DNA from: Kitasatospora viridis | GTDB lineage: Bacteria > Actinomycetota > Actinomycetes > Streptomycetales > Streptomycetaceae | NCBI RefSeq assembly: GCF_007829815.1 | Contig: NZ_VIWT01000002.1 | Location: 310,001 to 374,000, forward strand | Direction of reading: 5' to 3' | Length of the DNA: 64,000 bases | Shown: in pieces, positions 49,413-58,388 of the stretch | Layout of the letters: each line of letters starts with the position of its first letter | How positions within the stretch are numbered: the first letter of the stretch is position 1 | Program-made: the position numbers and the translations under genes | Notes under the pieces: model-generated | Told to the model about the DNA's origin: nothing | The model's input: the letters and a program-made list of their open reading frames with translations, nothing else | Database searches by the model: none

Positions 49413-51116
49413 TCAGGATCCGCCCAGCTCAGGGGTCACACTGCCGGTGGCACGCAGTCCCAGTTCAGGCCTGCCGGCTGACGGTTCGTCAGAGCCCGTG
49501 AACGGGTGGGCCTCGGACCGTCGCAGGGCGCTGCTCAGGTCCTTGGCGTGGCCGTAGCGGAAGACCCGTTCGTCGACGTAGACCGCGAGGAAGAAGACCA
49601 GGGCCACGCCCAGGTCGATCACGGACGGGTGGGAGCCGGCGGCGGGTGCCAGGACGGCGGCCATGGCCAGCCACAGGAAGACGTTCGGGGTGCTCTGAGT
49701 GATGATCAGATCGCGACCCAGGCCGGCGGTCGGGGGCCGCCACCGCAGGAAGGCGACGGTCAGCAGCCGCAGGGTGGCCAGCAGGGTGCCGGTGGCGGCC
49801 ATCACCAGCAGGAGCTGCCAGGCCAGGTGGGGGATGTCGCGGGGGTCCGCAGGGGTGAGCGCGAAGGTGGCGAGCCCGGCGAGCGGGACGAGGGCGAGGC
49901 CGCCGAGCCAGTTCCAGTTGGTGCTGAGGGCGCCCGCGCGGATGGGGTCGCGGCGGCGCAGCAGCTGTGCGCCGGCGCCGGGCAGGAACAGGGCTGCCAG
50001 CAGGACGGCGCCGTAGCTGAGCAGCGCCGTGCCGAGGCCGCCGTCCGGGTGGGCGCCGTGGGGCGAGGCGATGGCGAGGGCGCCGACCAGCGCCGCCGGC
50101 ATGACGGCCGAGGCCGCGACGGTGTGCCGCACGGCGAAGAAGTAGTCGCCGCCCCAGAGCAGGGAGAGCGTCGGGACGAGCAGGGCGGGCGGCAACAGCA
50201 GGAACAGTCCGGCGAGTTCGACCGGCAGGCCGCTGCCGCCCCACAGCAGGACCAGACCGATGCCGAACCGGGCCAGCAGCAGCGGCAGGGCGGGACGGAT
50301 GCTGCCCGGCGAGTCGCGCAGGGTGCGCGGGTCGACGCGCAGCAGGGTGAAGAAGGTCGCCACCGCGAGCAGCAGGGTCATGGCGGCGGAGAACTCCCAG
50401 GCCGGCACGTGCACGCCGGCCAGCAGTTGGGCGCCGACGCCGGCGGCGGCCGCGAGGGCGACCAGTAAGGGCAGCCGGATCTCGACGATCTCGCCGAGGT
50501 CGTTGAGCAGTCCGGCGGCGGCCGGTGCGTGGGCAGCGCGCCGCAGGTCGTCCTCGGACAGGGGGCGGGCGTTGGGGATCTTCAGGTCGCGGTAGCGCTC
50601 GGGCGGCAGGCCCGCGGCGGCCATCGCGAACATCTCCACGATGTACTTGTGGGCGACGACGAGCACGGTGCGCCCGGCCTCGGAGGCGGGCAGCAGGACG
50701 TCCTGGTAGTAGGCGGCGACCCGGTCGTACATGGCTCGCCAGCTCTCCCCGCCGGGTGGGCGGCCGGTGTGCGAGTGGAACGCCTCGGTGTAGCCGGCGA
50801 AGCCGATGCCCTTCTTGACCAGGCTCTTGTTGTGGCCGCTGAACACCCCGAAGTCGCGTTCCACCAGGGCCTCGCTGACCACCACTCGGCCGGGGCGGCG
50901 CGGCTGGCCGGCGATGACGATCTCGGCGGTCCGGCGGGCCCGGGCCAGGGTCGACACGTGGACCTCGTCGGGATCCAGGGCGAGCGCGGCGACCTGCCCA
51001 GCGGCCTGTTCGGCCTGGCGGATGCCGAGGCCGGTGAGCGGGGAGTCCAACTGCCCGGCGAACCGGTTCTGTTCGTTGGCCTGGGATTCGCCGTGGCGGA
51101 TGAAGTACAGGGGCAT
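49413..51116 (-). CDS. Histidine phosphatase domain fused to a multi-spanning membrane domain, with a TTA codon
   Basis: A 567-residue protein. Residues 1-215 are a phosphoglycerate-mutase-like phosphatase: RHGESQANEQNRFAGQLDSPLTGLG with phospho-accepting His7, EALVERDFGVFSGHNKS, and the second His in VVAHKYIVEM. Residues ~217-535 form about ten hydrophobic segments (for example LPLLVALAAAAGVGAQLLAGV and FLLLPPALLVPTLSLLWGG) somewhat like the bile-acid/auxin-efflux carrier fold. Leu217, at the start of the first membrane helix, is a TTA codon (50466-50468 on the plus strand), suggesting bldA control. I know no described role for this fusion. Start at ATG 51116; upstream codons lack a ribosome-binding site. 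Confidence 0.8.
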   Translation of the reverse strand: MPLYFIRHGESQANEQNRFAGQLDSPLTGLGIRQAEQAAGQVAALALDPDEVHVSTLARARRTAEIVIAGQPRRPGRVVVSEALVERDFGVFSGHNKSLVKKGIGFAGYTEAFHSHTGRPPGGESWRAMYDRVAAYYQDVLLPASEAGRTVLVVAHKYIVEMFAMAAAGLPPERYRDLKIPNARPLSEDDLRRAAHAPAAAGLLNDLGEIVEIRLPLLVALAAAAGVGAQLLAGVHVPAWEFSAAMTLLLAVATFFTLLRVDPRTLRDSPGSIRPALPLLLARFGIGLVLLWGGSGLPVELAGLFLLLPPALLVPTLSLLWGGDYFFAVRHTVAASAVMPAALVGALAIASPHGAHPDGGLGTALLSYGAVLLAALFLPGAGAQLLRRRDPIRAGALSTNWNWLGGLALVPLAGLATFALTPADPRDIPHLAWQLLLVMAATGTLLATLRLLTVAFLRWRPPTAGLGRDLIITQSTPNVFLWLAMAAVLAPAAGSHPSVIDLGVALVFFLAVYVDERVFRYGHAKDLSSALRRSEAHPFTGSDEPSAGRPELGLRATGSVTPELGGS

Positions 51117-51200
51117 GGGCGTCCTCGGAGCGGGGAAGCAAGGTGAGGGGATTTGAGGTGTGCCAGTCAACTGGGAGCGTAGTTGAACAGTCAAGCAAAT

Positions 51201-51236
51201 GTTAGCGTTCACCACCACTTGACCGTGAACGTTAAC
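51201..51236. promoter_or_regulatory. Paired LacI-like operators in a divergent promoter region
   Basis: GTTAGCGTTCAC (51201-51212) and GTGAACGTTAAC (51225-51236) are near-complements of each other and each is an imperfect palindrome with a central CG. They lie between the divergent phosphatase-fusion gene (start 51116) and PAP2 gene (start 51318). A LacI/GalR-type repressor from elsewhere in the genome is the likely binder; a phosphate-regulon reading (GTTCACC-like) is less well supported. Confidence 0.55.
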
Positions 51237-51317
51237 AATGCTGACGCGGCCCGTTCCTCCGGGCGTGGGCGGCGCCCCCTACCGTCCTGCGCGAGCAGAC
51301 CCAGCGAGGAGCGAGAG

Positions 51318-53201
51318 ATGAGCGCAGTGACGACCCACCAGGCACCCACCAGACGCGGCTTCCTGCGCGGCGCCATCGGCGTCGCACTCGGCGCGGGCGC
51401 GGCGGCCGCACTCCCCGCGGCGGCCACCGCCGCGATCCCGGCGGCCGACCCGATGCTGCCGTTCGTCTCGCACTACACCAGCAACCTCGGCGCCAACCTG
51501 ACGGCGGGCAGCAACGCCGCCGTCGACCTGCTCTCCGGCATGGCCCGGCTCTGGCACACCGGTCCGGCCTGGAACGCCGGGCAGGCGATCGACCGAGAGC
51601 TGCTGCGCGCCAACATGCGCCACAGCATCGAGGTCACCGGCCGGCGCACCGCCGACCAGGCCAAGCAGGCCTTCCTGCACGACCGCCAGGACCAGAGCTA
51701 CGGCATGATCGACGGCCTCGGGCCGCTCGCCGCGCTCTACCGGGTGGGCGCGCTCGCCGTCAGCAGCGTCACCACCGCGCCGGACGGCACCCCGCCCGGG
51801 CCGGTCGACGACACCGTCCCGCCCGGCGCCCCGGCCGGGTCCGCGACCGGCGCCGGCTCGCCCACCTCGGCGCTCGGCGCGGTGGTCACACTGGTCCAGA
51901 CGCTGCGCGGCACCTACTCCTCCGGCAACCCGAGCAAGAACGCCTACGGCTACCCGCGGCCCTGGCGGATGAACCTGGACAGCGAGGTCCAGGACACCGG
52001 CGCGCTCGACGCCTTCGGCTACCCCGTCTACCGCTCGCCGGTCCAGGTCGCACCGCAGCTGCTGCGCCAGCGCGGCACCACCCCGGCCACCGACGGCGGC
52101 TTCCCGAGCGGCCACACCAACGCCTTCTTCCTGGCCGGCCTGGCCTACGCCCACGCCGTGCCCGAGCGGTTCCAGGAACTGGTCACCCGGGCCCACGAGT
52201 TGGCGGACAGCCGGATCACGGCGGGCATGCACTCGGCGCTGGACGTGATCGGCGGCCGGATCCTGGCCACCGCGCTGGCCGCCGCCATCCTCGCCGACCC
52301 GGTCAACACGGCCGCCAAGGCCGACGCGCGTGCGCAGGCCCTGAGTTACTTCACCGAGAAGACCGGCACCGACGACCTGTTCGCCGCCGCCCACACCGGC
52401 GGCCCGGACGCCTACGCCGACCGCGCGGCCAACGCGGCGCTGGTCGCCCGCTGCCGCAGCTACGGCCTGCCGCGCCGGGGCCCGCAGGACGTCCCGATGA
52501 CCGTGCCGCAGGGCGCCGAGGTGCTGCTGGAGACCAGGCTGCCGTACCTGACCGCCGAGCAGCGGCGCGAGGTGCTGCGCAGCACCGCCCTGCCGTCCGG
52601 ACAGCCGCTGCTCGACGGGCCCGAACTCTGGGGCCGCCTGGACCTGTTCACCGCCGCCGACGGCTACGGCGCGTTCGCCCAGGACGTGTCGGTGACCATG
52701 GACGCCACCCGGCGCGGCTTCCACGCCGCGGACACCTGGCGCAACGACATCGGCGGCCCCGGCGGGCTCACCAAGCTCGGCACCGGCGCCCTCACCCTGA
52801 CCGGCCGCAACTGCTACCGGGGCGGCACTCGGGTGCGCGAGGGCGTGCTGGCCGCCGCCGGCCCCGCCGCGCTGGGCCACGGCGCGGTCGAACTCACCGG
52901 CGGAACCCTGGCGTTGACCGGCGTGCCGACTCTGCACGGATCGCTCACCGTGCGCGGGGCCACCCTGGACCTCGCGCTGTCCGGCCAGTTGGAGGTCGCC
53001 GGATCCGTCCACCTGGGCCCCGACGCCGTCCTGACGCTCCGTCTGGCCCAGGCACCCACCGGCGCCGAACTCCCCGTGCTGCGCGCACGGCGGCTGTTCG
53101 GCACCTTCCAGAGCGTGGTCGCCCGCGACGCCGCCGGCCGCTCCTACCGCGTCGAGACCTGCTACCACGGCACAGCCCTGACCGTTCGCGTTCACCCCTG
53201 A
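51318..53201 (+). CDS. Tat-exported PAP2-family phosphatase with autotransporter-like repeat
   Basis: A 627-residue protein with a twin-arginine signal (TRRGFLRGAIGVALGAGAAAAL). The vanadate-haloperoxidase/PAP2 active site is laid out as YPRPWRM, FPSGHTNAFFLAG and DSRITAGMHSALDVIGGR (residues ~210-320), so it removes phosphate from a lipid or other ester outside the cell. The last ~130 residues contain GGLTKLGTGALTLTGRNCYRGGTRVREGVLAAAG, a passenger-associated beta-helix repeat more often seen in Gram-negative autotransporters, plus a jelly-roll-like end. GAGGAGCGAG precedes the ATG. The next gene follows 11 bases later. Confidence 0.87.
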   Translation: MSAVTTHQAPTRRGFLRGAIGVALGAGAAAALPAAATAAIPAADPMLPFVSHYTSNLGANLTAGSNAAVDLLSGMARLWHTGPAWNAGQAIDRELLRANMRHSIEVTGRRTADQAKQAFLHDRQDQSYGMIDGLGPLAALYRVGALAVSSVTTAPDGTPPGPVDDTVPPGAPAGSATGAGSPTSALGAVVTLVQTLRGTYSSGNPSKNAYGYPRPWRMNLDSEVQDTGALDAFGYPVYRSPVQVAPQLLRQRGTTPATDGGFPSGHTNAFFLAGLAYAHAVPERFQELVTRAHELADSRITAGMHSALDVIGGRILATALAAAILADPVNTAAKADARAQALSYFTEKTGTDDLFAAAHTGGPDAYADRAANAALVARCRSYGLPRRGPQDVPMTVPQGAEVLLETRLPYLTAEQRREVLRSTALPSGQPLLDGPELWGRLDLFTAADGYGAFAQDVSVTMDATRRGFHAADTWRNDIGGPGGLTKLGTGALTLTGRNCYRGGTRVREGVLAAAGPAALGHGAVELTGGTLALTGVPTLHGSLTVRGATLDLALSGQLEVAGSVHLGPDAVLTLRLAQAPTGAELPVLRARRLFGTFQSVVARDAAGRSYRVETCYHGTALTVRVHP

Positions 53202-53212
53202 AGGAGTTCGCC

Positions 53213-54562
53213 ATGAGCACCAGGAAGCCCCGCACTCTGCTCGCCGCCGCGCTGCTCGCGCTCGCCCCCAGCACCGCCGCGCTGGCCGCCGCCACCCCGG
53301 CGAGCGCCGCCTCAGCCCCGAGCGGCGCGTTCACGCTGCTGAACTACAACGTCGCAGGCCTGCCCGTGGTCCACGAGCCGCCGACCACCCTGTCGATGGA
53401 GGACGCCGCGAGCCGGATCGGCCAGGGCCTGCCGCCCTACGACGTGGTCAACGAGCAGGAGGACTTCAACTACCACGCCTACATCTACGCCGGCGACACC
53501 CACCCCTACCGCACCGCCACCAGCGGCCCCGCCGGGATCGGCGACGGCCTCAACACCCTGTCGAACTACGCCTTCGACGACTTCCAGCGCACCAAGTGGA
53601 GCAGCTGCTACCCCGACAACGGCGACTGCTTCACGCCCAAGGGGTTCAGCTTCTCGCGGCTGCGCCTGGCCGAGGGCGTCTACCTCGACTACTACAACCT
53701 GCACACCAACGCCGGTACCAGCAGCGGGGACGAGACCGCGCGGGAGAACGAGTGGCAGCAGCTGACCGCCTTCATCCAGGCCAACTCGGCCGGGAACGCG
53801 GTGGTCATCGCCGGTGACACCAACAGCCGTTACACCCGCGGCGACGACCAGCTGCCGGGCTTCGTCGCGGCCAACGGCCTGACTGACGCCTGGGTCCAGC
53901 TGGAGCAGGGCGGCGTCGCGCCCGCGGCGGGCGCGACGCCGCTGATGTGCGACGAGGCGGCGATCACCGACACCTGCGAGATCACCAACAAGACCTTCTA
54001 CCGCAGCAACCAGCTGGTCACGCTGAACGCCACCGGGTACCACAACGAGCACGCCAAGTTCCTGGACTCCAACGGTCTGATGCTCTCCGACATGGACCCG
54101 ATCCTGACGGACTTCTCCTGGGCCCAGAGCCCGGACTACCGCCAGAGCGACACCTTCGGCGGCCCGCACGGCAGTTTCTACACCGACCTGCCCAGCATCC
54201 CGGCGCAGGCCCGGGCCACCACCCTCACGCTGCGCAGCGGCACCCGGGTGGACGCCGTCGGCCTCACCCTCGACGACGGCACCACCCTCACCCACGGGGG
54301 CACCGGCGGCTCGCCGGCCTCGCTCACCCTGGGCGCGGGGGAGTACCTGACGCAGGCTCGGCTCTGCGAGGGCCAGTACAACGGCGACACCCGGATCTTC
54401 TACGCCGAGTTCACCACCAACCTCGGCCGTTCCCTGGCCGGCGGCACCCAGACCTCGGACTGCGTCACGGACACCGCGCCGGCGGGCTGGCAGCTGGCCG
54501 GGTTCTACGGTCGCCAGGGGGCGGAGCTGGACAAGCTTGGGGTGGTGTACACCCAGCGCTGA
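53213..54562 (+). CDS. Secreted EEP-fold phosphodiesterase with jacalin-like C-terminal domain
   Basis: A 449-residue protein behind a very strong AAGGAG site. A Sec signal (to about ASAAS, residue 34) is followed by an endonuclease/exonuclease/phosphatase fold: NYNVAGLP, VVNEQEDFNYH, YYNLHTNAG and VIAGDTNSRY provide most expected catalytic positions. The final SDH motif of the family reads SDMDPILTDFSW, with Met where the catalytic His is expected. Residues ~340-449 (VDAVGLTLDDGTTLTHGGTGGS ... LCEGQYNGDTRIFYAEFTTNLGRSL) look like a jacalin-type sugar-binding domain. Probably co-transcribed with the PAP2 phosphatase for extracellular phospholipid or phosphate-ester use. Confidence 0.82.
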   Translation: MSTRKPRTLLAAALLALAPSTAALAAATPASAASAPSGAFTLLNYNVAGLPVVHEPPTTLSMEDAASRIGQGLPPYDVVNEQEDFNYHAYIYAGDTHPYRTATSGPAGIGDGLNTLSNYAFDDFQRTKWSSCYPDNGDCFTPKGFSFSRLRLAEGVYLDYYNLHTNAGTSSGDETARENEWQQLTAFIQANSAGNAVVIAGDTNSRYTRGDDQLPGFVAANGLTDAWVQLEQGGVAPAAGATPLMCDEAAITDTCEITNKTFYRSNQLVTLNATGYHNEHAKFLDSNGLMLSDMDPILTDFSWAQSPDYRQSDTFGGPHGSFYTDLPSIPAQARATTLTLRSGTRVDAVGLTLDDGTTLTHGGTGGSPASLTLGAGEYLTQARLCEGQYNGDTRIFYAEFTTNLGRSLAGGTQTSDCVTDTAPAGWQLAGFYGRQGAELDKLGVVYTQR

Positions 54563-54574
54563 CGCCTCCCGCCC

Positions 54575-54626
54575 GAACGTCGGCCGGCCCCGGAACCCAG
54601 CTCGGGTCCCGGGGCCGGCCGACGGT
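54575..54626. terminator. Bidirectional terminator between convergent genes
   Basis: A long GC-rich stem of about 20 base pairs: GTCGGCCGGCCCCGG on the left (54579-54593) pairs with CCGGGGCCGGCCGAC on the right (54609-54623), and outer and inner bases extend it. It fills the 67-base gap between the stops of the phosphodiesterase gene and fruA. Confidence 0.85.
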
Positions 54627-54629
54627 TCG

Positions 54630-56570
54630 TCAGGCCGCGACCGCTGCGGAGGCAACCGGCTTGCGCAGCTGCTTCAGCAGCACCACCACCGCTGCGGTGA
54701 CCCCGGTGCCGGCCGCGATCGCCAACAGGTAGAGGAACGGGCTGCCGATCAGCGGCAGCACCCAGATGCCGCCGTGCGGGGCGCGCAGGGTGGAGCCGAA
54801 GGCCATCACCAGGCCACCGGCCGTCATGCTGCCCAGGATGCCCGCGGGGATGACCCGCAGCGGGTCGGCCGCGGCGAACGGGATCGCGCCCTCGGTGATG
54901 AAGGAGGCGCCCAGCACCCAGGCGGCCTTGCCGTTCTCCCGCTCTTCCGGGGTGAAGAGCCGCCGCCGGACCACCGTGGCCAGCGCCATGCCGAGCGGCG
55001 GGGTCATGCCCGCGGCCATCACGGCGGCCATCACCTTGAGGCTGCCCGCGTCCGGGTTGGCGCCGGCGGTGGTGAGCGCACCGGCGGCGAAGGTGTAGGC
55101 CACCTTGTTGAGCGGGCCGCCCATGTCGAAGGCCATCATCGCGCCGAGCAGCATGCCCAGCAGGACGGCGTTGCTGCCGGAGAGCCCGTTCAGCCAGTCG
55201 GTCAGGCCGTTCATCGCGGTGGCGATGGGCGAGCCGACCAGCACGAACATCAGGAACCCGACCGCCGCCACCGAGACCAGCGGGATCACCACCACCGGCA
55301 TGATCCCGCGGATCGCCTGCGGCACCCGCAACTTGACCAGTTGGAGCACCAGGTAGCCCGCGGCCAGGCCGGCCACGATGCCGCCGAGGAAGCCCGCGCC
55401 GACCGCGACCGCGACGGCGCCGCCCACCACACCGGCGGCCAGCGCCGCGCGGTCCGCTATCGCGTAGGCGATGTAGCCGGCCAGGATCGGGACCAGGAAG
55501 CCGAAGGAGGCCTTGCCGGTCTGGAACAGCAGCGCGGCCCAGCTGTGCGCGGAGCTCCAGTCGAAGTGGCCCAGCACGGAGGGGGCGGAGGCGATCTGGT
55601 ACCCGCCGACGGCGAAGCCGAGGGCGATCAGCAGTCCGCCGGCGGCGACGAACGGGATCATGTAACTGACGCCCGTCATCAGGTGCTTGCGCAGCCGCTG
55701 GGCCCAGTGCTCGGTGCTCGGGGCGGCTGCGGCCGTCCGGACCGGCCCGGCGGGACGGTCGGCGGGCCCGGCCGCGGCCGCCAACTCGGCGGCCTGGGCG
55801 ATCAGTTCGTCGGGGCGGTTGACGGCTGCCTTGACGCCCACGTCCACGGTCGGCTTGCCCGCGAACCGGGCGCGGTCGCGGACCTCCACGTCATGGGCGA
55901 AGATCACCGCGTCGGCTGCCGCGATCAGAGCCGGGTCGAGCGGGGTGGCGCCGGCCGACCCCTGGGTCTCCACGTCGATCCGCGCGCCCGCCCGGGCGGC
56001 CGCCGTCTCCAGGGCCTTGGCGGCCAGGTAGGTGTGCGCGATGCCGGTCGGGCAGGAGGTCACGGCGACCAGGCGCAGTCCGCCCTTCTCCACAGTCGGA
56101 TTGGCGGGTGCCGCCGCCTCCTCCCCGTTCACCAGCGCCGCCACCGCCGTCGGGCTCTCCGCCTCCCGCAGCGCCCCGGTGAACTCGGCGTCCAGCAGCC
56201 GCCCGGCCAGCGCGGCCAGGATCCGCAGGTGCGCGTCGTCCGCGCCGTCCGGTGCCGCGATCATGAAGACGAGGTCGGCCGGCCGCCCGTCCGGGGCGTC
56301 GAAGTCCACGCCGCGGGCGCTGCGTCCGAAGGCCAGGCTGGGCCGGGTGACGTGCGCGGATCTGCAGTGCGGGATGCCGATGCCGTCCCCCAGCCCGGTG
56401 GGGGCCTGGGCCTCGCGGGCGGCGATGTCGGCGAGGAAGCCGTCGAGGTCGGTGACCCGGCCCTCGGCGAACAGCCGCTGGGCGAGGGCGCGCAGGGCTT
56501 CGTCCTTCTCCTCGGGGGCGAGGTAGAGGTCGACGAGTGCGGGTGTGATCAGTGGGCCGGTGTCGCTCAT
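54630..56570 (-). CDS. fruA: PTS fructose-specific EIIABC component
   Basis: A 646-residue permease with the domain order IIA-IIB-IIC. The IIA domain (1-145) has its phospho-His in GDGIGIPHCRSAHV, the IIB domain (about 165-260) its phospho-Cys in TSCPTGIAHTYLAAKAL, and the IIC domain has eight or more membrane segments with the motif GLLIALGFAVGG and AFDMGGPLNKVAYTF. It imports fructose as fructose 1-phosphate. AAGGA precedes ATG 56570. It follows fruK by 115 bases. Confidence 0.96.
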   Translation of the reverse strand: MSDTGPLITPALVDLYLAPEEKDEALRALAQRLFAEGRVTDLDGFLADIAAREAQAPTGLGDGIGIPHCRSAHVTRPSLAFGRSARGVDFDAPDGRPADLVFMIAAPDGADDAHLRILAALAGRLLDAEFTGALREAESPTAVAALVNGEEAAAPANPTVEKGGLRLVAVTSCPTGIAHTYLAAKALETAAARAGARIDVETQGSAGATPLDPALIAAADAVIFAHDVEVRDRARFAGKPTVDVGVKAAVNRPDELIAQAAELAAAAGPADRPAGPVRTAAAAPSTEHWAQRLRKHLMTGVSYMIPFVAAGGLLIALGFAVGGYQIASAPSVLGHFDWSSAHSWAALLFQTGKASFGFLVPILAGYIAYAIADRAALAAGVVGGAVAVAVGAGFLGGIVAGLAAGYLVLQLVKLRVPQAIRGIMPVVVIPLVSVAAVGFLMFVLVGSPIATAMNGLTDWLNGLSGSNAVLLGMLLGAMMAFDMGGPLNKVAYTFAAGALTTAGANPDAGSLKVMAAVMAAGMTPPLGMALATVVRRRLFTPEERENGKAAWVLGASFITEGAIPFAAADPLRVIPAGILGSMTAGGLVMAFGSTLRAPHGGIWVLPLIGSPFLYLLAIAAGTGVTAAVVVLLKQLRKPVASAAVAA

Positions 56571-56685
56571 GTGCTGTGGTCCTTCGCGTGGTGCCTGACG
56601 GTTTCCCTTGCCCCCGGGATCTGTGCCGCCCTTCCGTCCCACACGGTCGGGCTTGGTCGCCTCCGGCAAGCCGGAGAGCGTGGAT

Positions 56686-57630
56686 TCAGCCGCGTAGCGG
56701 TCGGTCGAGCGGGATGTCCGCCGTCACGATCACCGCGGCCGGGTCGAGGTCGGCCGGGCTCGGCATGACGCTGCCCGGCAGTTGGACGGCGGCGGCGCCG
56801 TGCGCCAGGGCCGCCGCGAGGGATTCGGGTCCGCTGCCGCCCGCGCCCAGGAAGCCGGCCAGCGAGGCGTCGCCCGCGCCGACGTCGCTGCGGACCCGGG
56901 CGACCGGCGCGGTGCCGTACCAGCTGCCCTCCTCGGCGATCAGCAGCATGCCGTCGGCGCCGAGGCTGGCCAGCACCTGCTGGGCGCCGCGCTTGCGCAG
57001 TTCGCCGGCCGCGTCGACGGCGTCGCCCACGGTGGCGAGCGGGCGGCCGACGGCCTCCGCGAGCTCCTCGCGGTTGGGCTTGACCACGTCAGGGCGGGCG
57101 GTGAGGGCGGCGAGCAGGGCCGGGCCCGAGGTGTCCAGGGCGATCCGGGCGCCGCCGGAGTGCACCTGGGCGACCAGCTCGGCGTACCACTCGGGGGCCA
57201 CCCCGCGCGGCAGGCTGCCGCAGCAGGCGAGCCAGTCGACGCCGGCGGTGGTGAAGTCGGTGCGGACCAGGCGCAGCAGCGCGGCCGATTCGGCCGGGCC
57301 GAGCTCGGGGCCCTGGGCGTTGATCTTGGTGAGCCGGCCGCCCTGTTCGGCGATCGAGACGTTGATCCTGGTGTCGCCGGCGATCTCGACCGCGGCGACC
57401 GTGATGCCCTGACGGCCCAGCAGGTCGGCGAGCAGCCGCCCGGCCGGGCCGCCGAGCGGCAGCACGGCGGTGGTGCGGTGGCCGGCGGCGGTGAGCGCGC
57501 GGGAGACGTTGACGCCCTTGCCGCCCGGGTCGAGCCGGTCCAGCCCGGCGCGGTTGACCTCGCCGGGGGCGAGGGCGGCGAGCTCGTAGGTGCGGTCCAG
57601 GCTGGGGTTCGGGGTGATGGTGACGATCAT
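56686..57630 (-). CDS. fruK: 1-phosphofructokinase
   Basis: A 314-residue PfkB-family kinase turning fructose 1-phosphate into fructose 1,6-bisphosphate. MIVTITPNPSLDRTYEL and DPGGKGVNVSRAL form the sugar-binding start, and VRSDVGAGDASLAGFLG contains the catalytic GAGD. It overlaps the DeoR-type regulator gene by 4 bases (ATGA on the minus strand). Confidence 0.96.
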   Translation of the reverse strand: MIVTITPNPSLDRTYELAALAPGEVNRAGLDRLDPGGKGVNVSRALTAAGHRTTAVLPLGGPAGRLLADLLGRQGITVAAVEIAGDTRINVSIAEQGGRLTKINAQGPELGPAESAALLRLVRTDFTTAGVDWLACCGSLPRGVAPEWYAELVAQVHSGGARIALDTSGPALLAALTARPDVVKPNREELAEAVGRPLATVGDAVDAAGELRKRGAQQVLASLGADGMLLIAEEGSWYGTAPVARVRSDVGAGDASLAGFLGAGGSGPESLAAALAHGAAAVQLPGSVMPSPADLDPAAVIVTADIPLDRPLRG

Positions 57631-58388
57631 GCGCGAATGACTTCCGGTCCGTGGTTCTCGATCTCGGCGGCCTGCTGGTCGGTCAGTCCGGTGTCGGTGA
57701 CCAGGACGTCGACCTGGTCGAGCGAGCCGAAGCGGGCGAAGTGCTCGGCGCCGTACTTGGCGGAGTCGGCCAGCAGCAGCACCCGGCGGGCGCCGGCCAT
57801 CATGGCCCGCTTGACCGCGGCCTCCGCCAGGTCGGGCGTGCACAGGCCGCCGTCCACGGAGAAGCCGTTGGTGGCGATCACCGCGAGGTCCGCATGGATG
57901 TCGGCCAGGTCGCGCAGTGCCCAGGCGTCGACGGCGGCGTGGGTGCGGTGGCGCAGCCGCCCGCCGATCAGGTGCAGGGTCAGGTTGGGGTGGTCGGCCA
58001 GCCGGGCTGCGGTCGGCAGCGCGTTGGTGACCACGGTGAGGTGGGAGTCGACCGGCAGCAGGGCGGCGAGCCGGGAGACGGTGGTGCCGGCGTCCAGCAG
58101 CACGCTGCCTTCGGCGGGCAGCAGCGCCAGTGCGGCCTTGGCGATCCGCTCCTTCTCGGCGGGTGCGGTGGAGTCCCGTTCGGCCAGGCCCGGTTCGAGG
58201 TGCAGTGCGCCGGCGGGCAGTGCGCCGCCGTGGACCCGGTGCAGCAGGCCGGCCCGCTCCAGGGCGCTCAGGTCACGCCGGACGGTCTCCTGCGTGACGC
58301 CGAACTCCTCGGCCAGCGTCGGCACGTCCACCCGGCCCTGTTGCTGGGCGAGCCGGACGATCTGCTGTTGCCGCTCGGGTGCGTACAT
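57627..58388 (-). CDS. DeoR-family regulator of fructose uptake
   Basis: A 253-residue repressor from ATG 58388. YAPERQQQIVRLAQQQGRVDVPTLAEEFGVTQETVRRDLSALERAGLLHRVHGGAL is the DeoR helix-turn-helix; the sugar-phosphate-sensing domain has LDAGTT(V)S and VTNALPTA. Head of the regulator-fruK-fruA operon, so fructose 1-phosphate is the expected inducer. An in-frame ATG at 58409 is possible; neither start has a clear ribosome-binding site. Confidence 0.93.
   Translation of the reverse strand: MYAPERQQQIVRLAQQQGRVDVPTLAEEFGVTQETVRRDLSALERAGLLHRVHGGALPAGALHLEPGLAERDSTAPAEKERIAKAALALLPAEGSVLLDAGTTVSRLAALLPVDSHLTVVTNALPTAARLADHPNLTLHLIGGRLRHRTHAAVDAWALRDLADIHADLAVIATNGFSVDGGLCTPDLAEAAVKRAMMAGARRVLLLADSAKYGAEHFARFGSLDQVDVLVTDTGLTDQQAAEIENHGPEVIRA

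Noticed and set aside
51201..51236. PHO boxes controlling the phosphatase genes
   Set aside because: The sequence contains GTTCACC-like bits, but the perfect spacing of two CG-centred palindromes fits LacI-type operators better than 11-base direct repeats.
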